Assembly: GCF_030272615.1 (NCBI RefSeq)
Contig: NC_081405.1
Coordinates: 609,946,677-610,010,676 of the forward strand
DNA: 64,000 bases
DNA from: Cryptomeria japonica
Lineage: Eukaryota > Streptophyta > Pinopsida > Cupressales > Cupressaceae
Reading direction: 5' to 3'
Positions 1 to 10,019 of the stretch are shown here, piece after piece. A program made the position numbers and the translations under genes. Under the pieces are notes generated by a model. It did no database searches, was not told where the DNA came from, and saw nothing but the letters and a program-made list of their open reading frames with translations. The first letter of the stretch is position 1; every line of letters starts with the position of its first letter.

Positions 1-396
1 ATCGGTTTAAGCTCATACTATAACCATAAACCTTATACAAAATATGTCCTATGCATTCGCATATATCTCATCTTCTATTCCATCCACTATCCGTATTCTC
101 TATCATCTCAAATGATTTACAAGATCTCATACATATATGAGTCTATTACAATATGCCATGTCGGCTTTACAAAAAGATATTTACACTTAAATACAATAAA
201 CAAAAGTTTATTCCTATCGGCTGGAGTGTCGGTATGCATTGGTGTCACTGTCGATGAAGAGTCTGTCAGTGTCAGTGCCTACTGGTGGTTTAATAGAGGA
301 ATGTCAGGTGGATACCTGAAGGTTGCCAGTAGGTTGCTGGTAGGTTGCCATCAATGATAACACCATCATTTCTCACTAGAGTGTAGAATGCCAACA
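1..396. other. Unidentified insert end inside a gypsy 5' LTR
   Basis: No coding similarity is recognised. The stretch ends in CCAACA at 391-396, the same terminus seen on the copia LTRs of this window (for example at 32445-32450). Directly after it, at 397, sequence begins that matches the middle of the gypsy 3' LTR near 5840. The simplest reading is the right end of an LTR-type insertion that starts outside the window and interrupts the gypsy 5' LTR. The duplicated target cannot be checked because the left end is missing. Confidence 0.4.
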
Positions 397-773
397 CTTC
401 ATCGGTATTTGTTTTCATCTTGGGCTAATGCAGATCACCCTAGAGATTTGGATATCATATAAATAAACGTAATTTAGCATATGGTAGTCAGTTCTTAGCA
501 TATTATATAAGGATAATCATAAGGTTAGGAGATATGGAGTTGGATCACAGTCTTGTTGGAGCTCAGATACAGTATTTGAGCATGTTTGTAATCAAGCTTC
601 TGTGCTGAATTGGAATGCCTGCTTGTTGGATTTTAGTTTGTACTCGAATTCTATGATATTATATAAGTTTTATTCTACATTGCCTCCATCACATTGTGTT
701 GCTTCTATTTTGTTTAGTCTTGCTGAATGGTCTTGAGTGTTTTCCTTTGACTCTCCTTATGTGAATGTATGAA
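397..773 (+). repeat. 5' LTR (3' part only) of the gypsy chromovirus
   Basis: This stretch aligns with about 5845-6212 of the same element. Shared blocks include TTTGGATATCATATAAA, the ATAATCATAAGGTTA block and the CACATTGTGTT block. Only the downstream half of the LTR is here, because the upstream half is replaced by the unrelated sequence before 397. The end is placed just before the primer-binding site at 775. Confidence 0.75.
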
Positions 774-774
774 G

Positions 775-786
775 TGGTATTGGAGC
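775..786 (+). promoter_or_regulatory. Primer-binding site, initiator tRNA-Met type (mutated)
   Basis: TGGTATTGGAGC differs at two positions from TGGTATCAGAGC, the site complementary to the 3' end of plant initiator tRNA-Met. It lies directly after the 5' LTR. This is where reverse transcription of the element would have been primed. Confidence 0.65.
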
Positions 787-878
787 AAGTTTTCATTCCA
801 GAGATTACCGATTCCTATGATAATTTTGTTGTGGGGTGGTGGAATTGACTATCTAACCCACAACTATAAAGGACTTGC

Positions 879-1960
879 ATGAAGATGGTGCAAAGAAATG
901 CTCGAGGTGTTGGAGTGCATGGGAATGCAGATCCTATTGTGATAGAAATGTTGAGAGGAATTACAACATGGTTGGAAGCTATTGAGATGGCCCAGAGAAG
1001 AGGTTGACATGTTGAAGATGTGAGCAATGATGAAGAGGAAGTAGAGGCTAGAGAAGAAAGAGAAAATCAACCATTGATTGATCTAGAAGAAGAGAGATTT
1101 CTAAAAGTCTTGAACAGAGTGAATACCGATCCAAATTTCAATCCACCGGACTATGATGGAAAGTTAGATTCAGATGAATTTCTTGATTGGATCATGGAGA
1201 TGGAAAAGTATTTGATTTTCAGAACACCATTGAAGATAGGAAACTGAAATATGTTTGTACTAAGTTGAAAGGACATGTGTCTCTTTGGTGGGAATATTTG
1301 CAAGTAGATAGGTAGAGAAGAGGTAAAGAAAAGATCAAATCTTTGAAGAAGATGGTTAGAAAGTTCAAATAAATGTTCATGCCTATTTATTATCAAGTAA
1401 ATCTTAAATCCAGTTGTAGAACTTGAAGAAAAAGGAATCTAGTGTGAAGGAGCATACCGAAGCATTCTACAGGTTGAATATTAGATTTAGACACACCACT
1501 GATGAGATCGAACAAGTTGGTAGATATTTGAAGGGGTTGTAGATGTCTATGCATGATGAACTCATTCTAATCAAGTTGTAGAGTGTTGATGAAGCTTACT
1601 AGTATGCCTTGAAGGTGGAAGAAAATTTGAATAAAATGCATGAGAAGAGGCAAATAGGTAGAGGAGGAAGATTTCAAGGAGGAAGATCCTATACTGGAGG
1701 AAGAGGACCTTGGGCATATCAAAATAAAGACAAGGAAGCTAGTAGAGATGGTAGTTCATATTGGAGGGATGACATAATTTTTTTATGGAGAAAAGAAAAT
1801 GATGGTTAACAGAATGAGAGTTATGGAAAAGAAGTCAAAAGATAAGAAAATAGAGTGTTTAGAGGAACCCATTTTAAGTGCAGAGGAGTAGGACATCATG
1901 CTTTTAAATTTAAGAAGATAGATAACTATGAAAGATAAGCATTGGTGGAAAAAGAACCTA
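879..1960 (+). pseudogene. gag of the gypsy chromovirus, decayed
   Basis: Encodes the capsid and nucleocapsid precursor. From the ATG at 879 an acidic N-terminal region is followed at about 1140 by the chromovirus capsid motif (DYDGKLDSDEFLDWI), then a region resembling 'LKGHVSLWWEYLQ'. Several stops and a frameshift break it. Around 1870-1920 a nucleocapsid knuckle is still recognisable (KCRGVGHHAF), but most of its cysteines are lost. Some stops sit where glutamine is expected, for example in the stretch 'AY*YALKVEE' near 1600. Confidence 0.75.
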
Positions 1961-2079
1961 TCAGATCAACTAACAGACCGAAGGATGGAGAGTTGATGAT
2001 GATGATAAGAGAATTGTACCATACCGAAGGAGAGCAATAACCCTTATAGAGGAAGAATTTATTCAAGACCAGATGCAAA

Positions 2080-2424
2080 CTAGCCGGTAAGTAATGTAAA
2101 GTTGTAATTCACAGTAGTAGTATAGACAACCTTTCTTTAGAGGGGATAGAGAATAAGCTAAATTTGAAGAGGTTGAAGCACCCTAAGCCCTATTAAATAG
2201 CATGGATTCATGATAATCATAAGGTATTGGTAAGTGAACAATGTTTGGTAAAATTTAAGATTGGATCTTATCATGATGAAGTTTTGTGTGATATCATGCC
2301 TATAGATGTATGCCATATCTTGTTGGGTAGACCTTGGCAATATGATAGACAGACAATACATGATGGAAGGAAGAACATGTGCACTATTGCTGCAAATGGT
2401 TGCCTTTGGAGGAACCTTTGAAGA
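2080..2424 (+). pseudogene. Protease-region relic of the gypsy chromovirus
   Basis: This is the C-terminal part of the aspartic-protease region typical of chromovirus pol. The stretch 'CHILLGRPWQYDRQTIHDG' (about 2308-2366) matches the conserved flap and C-terminal segment (LLGRPWQ-D) of plant Ty3/gypsy pol. The catalytic D-S/T-G is not recognisable upstream, and the join to gag contains several stops. A protein from here would not be active. Confidence 0.7.
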
Positions 2425-3520
2425 GTGATTTTTTTTGCTAATGCTATAATTTGTTTAGTAGATGGAAGGAAATTCCTAGATGGGATGAGACATGATAATA
2501 TGTGTTTTTCTTTAGTTCCTACAAGGACTAAAAATTTGGAGCATGAAGAAGAACAACTGGAGGAAATAAAAGAGTTGTTGATAAAATATGAGGACATCAT
2601 TTTAGACACTATACCTGATGGATTACCACATCTGAGAAGTATCAATCATTGCATGGACCTAGTCCTTGGAGCTAGTTTTCCTAACAAAGGAGCACACCGG
2701 ATAACACTATTAGATAATAAGGAGTTGAATAGACAAGTGTAGGAGTTATTGAGGAAACGTTTGATCAGAGAAAGTTTGAGCCCTTGTGCAATTCTAATAT
2801 TATTACCACCTAAGAAGAATGGAGAATGGAGGTTGCGTACTAACTCTAGAGCCATAAATAAGATCATAGTGAAGTAGAAATTTCCTTTGTCTAGGATGGA
2901 TGACATAAGAGACTGTTTAAGTGGAGAAAAATATAATATAAATTTAGACTTGAAAAGTGGATACCATTAGATCAAAATTAGAGAAGACGATGAGTGGAAG
3001 ACAATAGTCAAAAGAAATGAAGGACTATATGAATGGTTGCTAATGCCTTTTGGATTGATTGATGCACCAAGTACTTTCATGAGGTTGATGAATGAGGCAT
3101 TGAATAAATTCTTTGGTAATTTTTTTATTGTGTACTTAGATGACATCTTGATTTTCAATAAGACAAGGGAAAAACATATGTTACATTTGAGACAAGTTTT
3201 GTAGAAGTTGAGAGAGGAGAAGTTGTTGATAAACATTAATAAGTGTAGTTTCATGAAGGAAGAATTATTCTATTTGGGATTTGTGATATCTGTGGATGGA
3301 TTGAAGATGGATCTTGAGAAGGTAAGACTAATTATTGGCTGGCCTACACCAAAAAGCATTGGAGAGTTAAGATCATTTCATGGATTGGCTAGTTTCTATC
3401 AAAAATTCATTAGAAATTTAAGTTCAATTTGTAGCCCTATGATAAAAACTATGAGAGGAGATAGAAAAGACTTCAAGTGGACATCTAGAGAAAATAAGAG
3501 TTTTGAGTTGTTGAGGTAGA
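2425..3520 (+). pseudogene. Reverse transcriptase of the gypsy chromovirus
   Basis: One frame runs through the whole region. Conserved blocks appear in order: KKNGEWRLRTNSRAIN, DLKSGYH*IKI, MPFGLIDAPSTFMRLMN, the catalytic YLDD (FIVYLDDILIF, about 3127-3160), then the thumb and connection (FHGLASFYQKFIRNLS). The stop inside GYH*IKI replaces an almost invariant glutamine. Other stops at V*ELL and VL*KL also fit glutamine codons. The YLDD aspartates survive but the frame is closed. Confidence 0.9.
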
Positions 3521-3960
3521 AAGTGATAATACAACCTGTGTTGTCTTTATTGGATTTTAACAAAATATAACAAGTGGATTGTGATGCAATTGGAGCATTA
3601 GCATGTCAAGAGGGAAGACTGCTAGCTTATTTCAGTGAGTAATAGAATGATGCAAGAAGAAGATATTCCATGTATGATCAATAATTTTATGCCATAATTT
3701 AAGCATTGAAGAAGTGGAGACATTATTTGCTGACTTAGGAGTTTGTGTTGTATACTGATCATCAAGATTTACAATATCTGAATAGTCAAGGTAAGTTGAC
3801 TTAAAGACACATGAGATGGGTGGAATTATTGTAGAGTTATACCTTTATTTGTAAGAATAGAAGTGGTAAGTCAAATAAATTTGTTGATGACTTGAGTAGG
3901 AGGAATTTGCTGATAGAGATGAGAGTAGAAGTATTGGGTTTTGACGAATTGAAGAAAATC
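3521..3960 (+). pseudogene. RNase H of the gypsy chromovirus, decayed
   Basis: Follows RT in the same frame. Recognisable parts are 'CDAIGALACQEGRLLAYFSE', a decayed 'RRRYSMYDQ-FYAI--ALKKWRHYLL' and 'EFVLYTDHQDLQYLNSQ', which is the usual order of Ty3/gypsy RNase H. The first catalytic aspartate region (DCDA) and the TDH motif are visible. At least five stops interrupt the frame. Confidence 0.8.
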
Positions 3961-4951
3961 TTGAAGAGCTTGCATACAACCCTTTTCAATGGATAAGCAT
4001 AAATGGTTGGACTATTTCATTCAAGATGACATGTTGTTAAGAGGAAAGAAGTTGTGTACACATTGGATTTTTATGAGGGAAAATATGATAAAGGAAAAAC
4101 ATAGTGGAGGATTAGCAAGACACTTTTGTGTTGATAATATAGTAGCCTTGGTTGGTTAGATCTACTTTTGGCCTTAGATTCATAAGGATGTTAGGAAATG
4201 TGTTTAGAGCTATAGAATTTGTCAAATTGCAAAAGGTAGTAGTCAGAATGCTGGATTGTATAAACCTTTAATAGTTTTGAACAGACCTTGGGAGGACATA
4301 AGCATGGATTTCATACTTGGATTTCCTAAGACACAAAGATGAAATGATTCAATATTTGGGGGTGGTGGATGGATTCTCAAAAATGGCACATTTCATACCC
4401 TATAGGAAGATAATAGATACTATGCATATAGCTAACTTATTTTTCAAGAAGGTGGTGAGACTACATCGATTACCTAAGAGCATAGTTTCAGACAAAGACA
4501 CTAAGTTTGTTGGCTATTTTTGGAGAACACATTGGAAGAAGATGAAAAAAAATTTGAAATTCAAAAATTCTACTTTTCACTCGTAGACTAGTGGATAGAC
4601 AAAAGTAGTAAATAGGAGTTTGGGAAATTTGTTGAAGTGCTTGGTTGGAGAGAAAACCAAAAGTTGGAACTTGATTGTTGCACAAGAAGAGTTTGCCTAC
4701 AACAATTTAGTGAACAGGAGTACCGAAAGAAAACCCTTTGAGATTGTTACCAAAATACACCCTGGAGGCATATCAGAGTTAAGGGATATCAGTAATGAGG
4801 ATAAAAGGAGTGTAGAGGTAGATGTATTTATAGAACATATGAAGATAGTACATAGCTAGGTTAAACAACATTTGGAGGACATGAACAATAGGTATAGGAA
4901 AAGGTAGATGAAAAGAGGAGACACAAAGAATTCAAAGTTGGAGATGAAGAG
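3961..4951 (+). pseudogene. Integrase of the gypsy chromovirus, decayed and frameshifted
   Basis: The zinc-binding N-terminus is recognisable (GGLARHF near 4110, C-x2-C degraded around 4200-4225). The core begins with '[11 protein letters not shown]' (first catalytic aspartate, about 4280-4310) and '[14 protein letters not shown]' (about 4360-4405). 'SDKDTKF' near 4488 carries the second aspartate. The glutamate region near 4590 is scrambled by stops. At least two frameshifts separate these parts. Confidence 0.8.
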
Positions 4952-5359
4952 ATGGTGTATCTAAGAAAAGAAACATTTATAATCAGTACCTATAATAAGT
5001 TGAAGATGAGGAAGTTTGGACCTTATGAGATCTTGAGGAAATTTAGTTCTCGAAATGCATATGAAGTGAGGTTATTGGATATCTTAGGTATTTCACCTAT
5101 TTTCAACATTGTAAATCTACATCAGTATCATGAGGCAGAGTTTGGTAAGGACAATGTAACAGATTTGGAGAAGTAGATGCCCTATAGGATACCAGACTAG
5201 ATTGAAGAAATTTTGGACAACAAAATTAGGCATAACACCAAAAGAAAGCAATACAAAGAGTATCTTGTGGAGTGGAATGATAAACAAGTTGAAGACTCAT
5301 CATGGATTTCTCAAGCTAAGGTAGAGCGCCTTGGTTTTACTCTAGCCCATGCAAAGTGA
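4952..5359 (+). pseudogene. Integrase C-terminus and chromodomain
   Basis: 4952-5176 encodes the integrase C-terminal barrel: 'KLKMRKFGPYEILRKFSSRNAYEVRL' corresponds to the KL-x-x-R-x-x-GP-[YF] segment. After one stop, 5177-5359 continues in frame with a chromodomain whose core 'YLVEWNDKQVEDSSW' carries the aromatic and acidic positions of chromovirus chromodomains. These are known to bias insertion toward heterochromatin by reading histone marks. The frame ends at 5359, about 30 bp before the 3' LTR. One stop (TAG) also interrupts the domain's N-terminus. Confidence 0.85.
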
Positions 5360-5389
5360 GGGACTCACTTTTTATCAACCACTAATGTA

Positions 5390-6212
5390 TGATGTAGGAG
5401 CATCCCTGCTTCTTGGAAATCTTGCATCAACCAAAAATATTTTTACTTCAGTTTGTTTGTTGCTTAGTTTGGTTTGCAGTTTTAGCATTTCATTTTCCAT
5501 TTTGCTGCATTTTCTCACTGTATCTTGCAAAGATGAACTTTTTTTAAGGACATTTTCATAAACCTTATCCTAGAGTTGTAGGTCACTTGGACCTTTTTTA
5601 ATAACTTATCACTTTCAGAATGTAGGACAATTTTTTGGCCTATGCACCGAAGCCATTTGGACCTATTTGCCACTAGAGAATCTTGTGGATCATTTATGTA
5701 TCTTGCGGAGCCTAATTACATATCCTTTGATGTTCCTTGGTTTGCGGATGACCTTCCCCTAGGTGTGCACTTTATTCTATGTTGTTTTAAGAGGATTCAT
5801 TTTGATGGAAGCCGACTTAGTCATTTTATACATTTCTTCTTCATCGATTTTTTTTTGTCATGTTGGGCCGACATGGATCACCTAAGAGCTTTGGATATCA
5901 TATAAACCAATATAATTTAGTATATGGTAGTTATTTCTTAGCATATAGAAGGATAATCATAAGGTTATGAGATCCAAAGTTGGCTCATACTCTTGTTGGA
6001 TTCCGGATATAGTATTTGAGGATGTTTGTAATTAGGCTTGTATGCTGAATTTGAAACCTCACTTGTTGCCGACAAGTTTGTACTTGAATTCCATGATATA
6101 ATATAAGTTTGATTTTTCATTACCTCCATGACATTGTGTTTCTTCTGTTGAGTTTACTCTTTCTACATGGTCGAGACTAATCTCCTTTGAGGACTCTCCT
6201 TCTGTAATTGCA
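5390..6212 (+). repeat. 3' LTR of the gypsy chromovirus
   Basis: Begins TGATGTAGGAGC and ends near 6212 in GCA, consistent with TG...CA ends. Its second half matches 397-773. The start is less certain, because the purine run usually found just before an LTR is short here (AAAGTGAGGGA at 5353-5363) and lies about 27 bp upstream. Confidence 0.7.
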
Positions 6213-6834
6213 CCACAATCACCAAAATTATGTGTGTTCGGCCTCACAATTCATGGACAATGGCCTCATTATCTTCATTATTTGTGGGGATAACCTGTTA
6301 ACTTGATGATTCAAAGAACAAAGGAGTGAAACAACAAATGTAACATGAAAAACTGTGTATCTATTATCTTGACATCTCATGTCCCATTAATAGTACCATA
6401 ATTGTATAGGCACTCTATTTCTTGTGTTTTCCACTATTCCCAACTTCAATGGCTAACACAAATCTTGTCCATTTTGGTACATGATTAAATAAAACAACAT
6501 ATAATAGTATCAAAAGACACACCCTTTCTTCTACTTCCAAGCTACAAGTTGTGAATGAATTTTCTTTTCTATTTCTAGGGAAAAATCAAATTCAATATTT
6601 ACCTTAGAGTTTTAAACTCTCATGACCATATACATTAAATAAATGTACTTTCTTTCCCTAGCATCTTCTCCTAGTATCAACACAAAAAAAAGTATGTTCT
6701 TTGTAAACAAAGAAGAAATTCATCAACCTAGAAAGGCTCATTGCTCATAATCTCCATTGGCTAATTATTCATACCCCTTTTATGGTAGAATGAGATACCA
6801 TCTCTTTTCAAAGTATTTATTAACCTATTGTAGT
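6213..6834. other. No gene seen
   Basis: A 620-bp stretch with no long frame, tandem repeat or known element motif on either strand. It separates two LTR elements and may be ancestral flanking DNA or unrecognised decayed repeat. Confidence 0.5.
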
Positions 6835-7898
6835 TATAACATCCTAAAATTTCACCCCTTGTAATTTTCAACTACATTTGGGTTTTCACCTTAGTCTTTG
6901 CACCCGGTGGCTTGATCAAGACTTGGATATGCTCATGCACATCAAAAACACATTGCAATTCAACCCTCCACTCTGCCTACACCTTCATCCTACTCCAAAA
7001 TAGGGCACGACCAGGGCATGGTATAGTAGGATCCACTAGGACCAGGGTGTGATGCCTTGGGATCCCCTATTTGGGACCTCCCTTGATCCTCTCCCCTTGG
7101 ACCTAACTCAAATTTGAAGTGGAAATTCCATCCTATGTGGACCCAAGTTGGAAAATCAGTCAATTAAACCCACTGGCAAGTATATAAGAGGGATTTCCCT
7201 TCTCATTTGACATAACACACACTATCTAAGGAAATCTTATTGAATTTATCATCAATCATTATCAAGCATTCAAGCATTAAAGAGATCAAGTATTCAAGAA
7301 AAATTGAGCATTTTTAGTCTTCCTTCAAGCTTTGGAGCAGTAATAGAGACAAGATTTCAAGCATTGAAGAGGAAATTAAGATTCTACTTCACGAAACCCT
7401 AATTCTATGTGGAGGAAAACAAAAATTCACAAGGAGGAAATAGGTGAGCAATTGTACTTCTGGAATTAAGTTTTATTCACAAAGACAAAAAATACCTTTT
7501 CGACGCACGGAATGTTTAGAGGACCGATAGGAGGGCACCCCTATCTGGACACACGATCCCTACAACTTTGGCTGAATTTTGCAGAGCAGCTCCAAATCAT
7601 CTCAAATTTCTCAGATCTAGGTGCATGGATGAATCCCGAATTTGTAGCTCACTATCTTTAAATACTTTGTCTCCATTTTCAACACTTTTTCCTAATTCAA
7701 TCAATCAACTTACAAAAGAGGGTTAATTCCATTCTAATCTTCTTAGTATTCAATCCTTGCATCCTTTGGGATTGGATCTAGTATATTCATCCCCCTCTTT
7801 TGAATGTAAAGTCTCCCGAACTAAAAATTAGAGCCTAGTGAATTCCCTCTTTTTCCAAGTGGCGAATTGGCTCAGGTTCTCCAATTTTCCACTTTACA
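6835..7898 (+). repeat. Probable LTR of the 6.8-kb element
   Basis: Starts TATAACATCCTAAAATTTC, very close to the TGTAACATCC start common in plant gypsy LTRs, with the second base mutated. It ends TTTACA just before TTTTGGTGAACCC. A TATA box lies inside at 7181. No second copy is present in the window, so the borders rest on motif resemblance only. Confidence 0.5.
7181..7189 (+). promoter_or_regulatory. TATA box of the LTR
   Basis: TATATAAGAG, about 717 bp before the LTR end, is followed after about 30 bp by a pyrimidine/CA-rich stretch (CATAACACACAC) suitable as a start region. This is the usual U3/R layout of a plant LTR promoter. Confidence 0.5.
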
Positions 7899-7901
7899 TT
7901 T

Positions 7902-7915
7902 TGGTGAACCCAACA
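7902..7915 (+). promoter_or_regulatory. Primer-binding-like site
   Basis: TGGTGAACCCAACA starts with the TGG that pairs with a tRNA 3' CCA and lies four bases after the proposed LTR end. The matching tRNA cannot be named from the sequence. Confidence 0.35.
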
Positions 7916-9025
7916 TGTCTTATTCTTTCTTGTGATTTTTGTTTTCAGATTTGAGTGTATGCATTTTAAAATTCAAATTTTTATTTACAAGCTTAATTTC
8001 TTTGTAATTTTGAAAAAATTAGAGGTTGAATGTACAAAAACCCTAATTTTTAGATACAAAATTTAACTTGTCATTTGTCTAAATTGGATTGATTGTTTTA
8101 GATTTGAGAACTTTTCAATTTTGCAATCAAGTTTTCATTTACACTTTCAATTTTTAAAAAAAAATTCAAAAAATGAAGTGGTTGAATTATAAAACCCTAA
8201 TTTTTAATTTAAAATTTCACATTGTGGATTGTGTTTATCTTGAATTCATTTTTAGATTTGATTTGTGGCTTTACTTTCAAAATTCATTTTCCCTCCTTCC
8301 AACATTCAAATTTCAAATTATTATTTTTTTTAAATTAAGCAGTTTATGCAACAAACCCTAATTCTTAAAATTAAATTAACCTTATGCAATTTCAAATTTC
8401 GCTTTAAGAATTTAATTGATTCAATTAAATCTAAAGCCTCTTGTTTTTTTTCTAAACATCATAAAATTTGGCTCTTAAGTGTGCCCTTTTCATTGTCATT
8501 CCAAATAATCCTTTTGTTAAACATCCTAAGTGTGTCCTATTTAGACCTTCAAGGCTTAATTTTGCATATCTTGACATCTCCAATTTCCATATCCTTCTAT
8601 AACTCGCATAAAAATCACAATATCTTGCTTCCACAAAAATTTAAAAAAATGTTGGTCGGACCATGTGTTCGGACCAAGTCGCTACCTACTTGGTCCAAAC
8701 TTTTTCTACTCAAATTTTGGGAGCTTGTTTTGACTATATTTTACTAAACAATTCTAAATATTTGTGAAATTTTATTGATTTTAGGTCACCCTAAGGTATA
8801 AAAAAAATATGAATTTCCACATTTCCATTTTTAATTTAAATTTCAAAATTTAGCGGTTCACTACGCATACCCTAATTTTAAAAATTAAATTGATTTATTC
8901 ATTTCAAAATCTCATTATTTTAATCAAGAGGTTAAATTTGGATAACCCTAATTTTAATTTTGACTTTCCTTTCTTTCAAAATTTCAAAATTAAAACCCTA
9001 ATTTTCAATTTCTTTTCCCTAGTAC
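7916..9025 (+). repeat. A/T-rich leader with spaced AACCCTAA (telobox-like) words
   Basis: No gene. The word AACCCTAAT(T) recurs at about 8039, 8203, 8353, 8944 and 8996, with a close variant (TACCCTAATTTT) near 8870. The copies sit in otherwise similar A/T-rich text (AAATTTCAAATT...). The spacing is irregular, so this looks like old imperfect duplications of a 150-350 bp unit and not a regular satellite. Confidence 0.55.
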
Positions 9026-9172
9026 ATGAGTCTTACTACTATTAGTCCTACCTATAGTATCCTCATTAAAAGAAGTTATAGAAATAAGTCTGCCCAAGGT
9101 TTAATTACCCAGGAAATGGATCCTAATTTGGATAGATTTTCCAATGAGGATATTGTGGCAAGTGCAAGGTAA
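9026..9172 (+). pseudogene. Start of a gag-like frame, broken
   Basis: A 48-codon frame starts MSLTTISPTYSILIKRSYRN and ends VASAR. After a one-base shift it appears to continue (TNLRKSAYWKM) to about 9220, where the sequence changes abruptly to GGGGGCCC-rich text. The position after LTR, PBS-like site and leader makes a gag N-terminus the natural reading. No domain is diagnostic. Confidence 0.4.
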
Positions 9173-9221
9173 TGAGTCACAAATTTGCGGAAGTCTGCAT
9201 ATTGGAAAATGTGCTCTTAAA

Positions 9222-9480
9222 AATGGGGGCCCATTTTCAAAAAATAGGGGCCCGTTTATGCTTCGGGCTCTCAAGCCAAATGGTAACAGGGGTTCGAACC
9301 TAAAATAAATGGGCCCCCATTTTGTTCTAAAATGGGGGCCTGTTTCTAAATCGCATTTTACCCTTTTTTGGGGCAATTTTTTTCATTTTCACCCTCGAAT
9401 TGAAGTTAGAATAGGAGATCAAAAATGGACCCCCATGCTGTGGATTCCATTTCAAGCCTCCACCACTATCCCAGGTACAC
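9222..9480 (+). repeat. GGGGCCC-rich segment, proposed outer region of a DNA transposon
   Basis: A sharp change to blocks of ATGGGGGCCC and its complement (about 9224, 9245, 9312, 9341, 9426) within A/T-rich sequence. A related segment lies at 59930-60080. They share AAAATGG-ACCCC-AT, TGTGGA, TTCCA and CCACCACT in the same order and orientation. These two segments bracket the whole nested stack. Confidence 0.45.
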
Positions 9481-10019
9481 AGTCAATCATCTATTTTTTA
9501 GATTTTGTAATTTTCTTGTATATTTTTCCTATTTTTTGTGTATTATTTAGATTTTTTTGGTATTATTTTAGTTTTTTTTAAAGTAGCCTATAAATAAACT
9601 TGTTTTTACATTTGTAAATTCTTAATTTTGATCAAAAATATTCTTCAATAGTTAACCATAAACCCTAATCAACAAATTTACAAATCAAAACCAAACCTAG
9701 ATAGTTAACAAAACAAAATATCATATTAGATATCTCAGAAACATCAAAACGAAAAAATGAAATCGAAACAAAAATGAAAACAAAATCGAAACAAAACTGA
9801 AACTAAATGGAAATCAAAACCAAAACCAAAACCAAATCGAAATAAAATCAAAATGAAAAAATTTAACCACTTCTAGCAAGCGACAATTCCAATTCCTTAA
9901 ATTGAACATATGTACCAAAATTGTTCTTAATCCTCATTAGGCAATACAAAAGTTACCACTGTTAGTATAACCTTAAAAGTAATTAACATTACTCTTCAAA
10001 TTTTAGATATCAAAGTTTA
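9481..10019. other. A/T-rich spacer with a low-complexity A/C tract
   Basis: No gene. From about 9735 to 9860 the sequence is a low-complexity run of GAAACAAAA, ATCGAAAC and AAAACCAAAACC words. The rest is A/T-rich with no recognised structure. Confidence 0.6.

Larger units (their letters stand above)
397..6212 (+). mobile_element. Decayed Ty3/gypsy chromovirus
   Basis: An LTR retrotransposon read left to right: partial 5' LTR, primer-binding site, gag, protease, reverse transcriptase, RNase H, integrase, chromodomain, 3' LTR. Order and motifs are those of chromoviruses, the Ty3/gypsy branch whose integrase carries a C-terminal chromodomain. Decay is mostly by point mutation: the RT region keeps one frame from about 2425 to 3520 with only in-frame stops. 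Integrase and the region before the chromodomain also have frameshifts. It cannot make its own proteins. Confidence 0.9.
6835..9222 (+). mobile_element. 5' part of an LTR retrotransposon (LTR, PBS-like site, leader, gag start)
   Basis: An LTR-like block (6835-7898) is followed by a primer-binding-like sequence, about 1.1 kb of A/T-rich leader with repeated AACCCTAA words, and a short gag-like frame from 9026. The coding trace stops at about 9222, where GGGCCC-rich sequence starts. A gag-like relic at 60862-61348 may be its continuation beyond the nested stack. The long leader recalls Tat/Athila-type gypsy elements, but no pol is present, so the class is inferred. Confidence 0.5.

Noticed and set aside
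8346-8747. 133-codon + strand frame in the telobox-rich leader
   Set aside because: Low-complexity A/T text, no domain and no similarity. Chance frame in an untranslated leader.
9101-9581. Frames on both strands over the GGGCCC-rich segment
   Set aside because: Produced by the inverted GGGGCCC words. Proline/glycine/phenylalanine repeats only.
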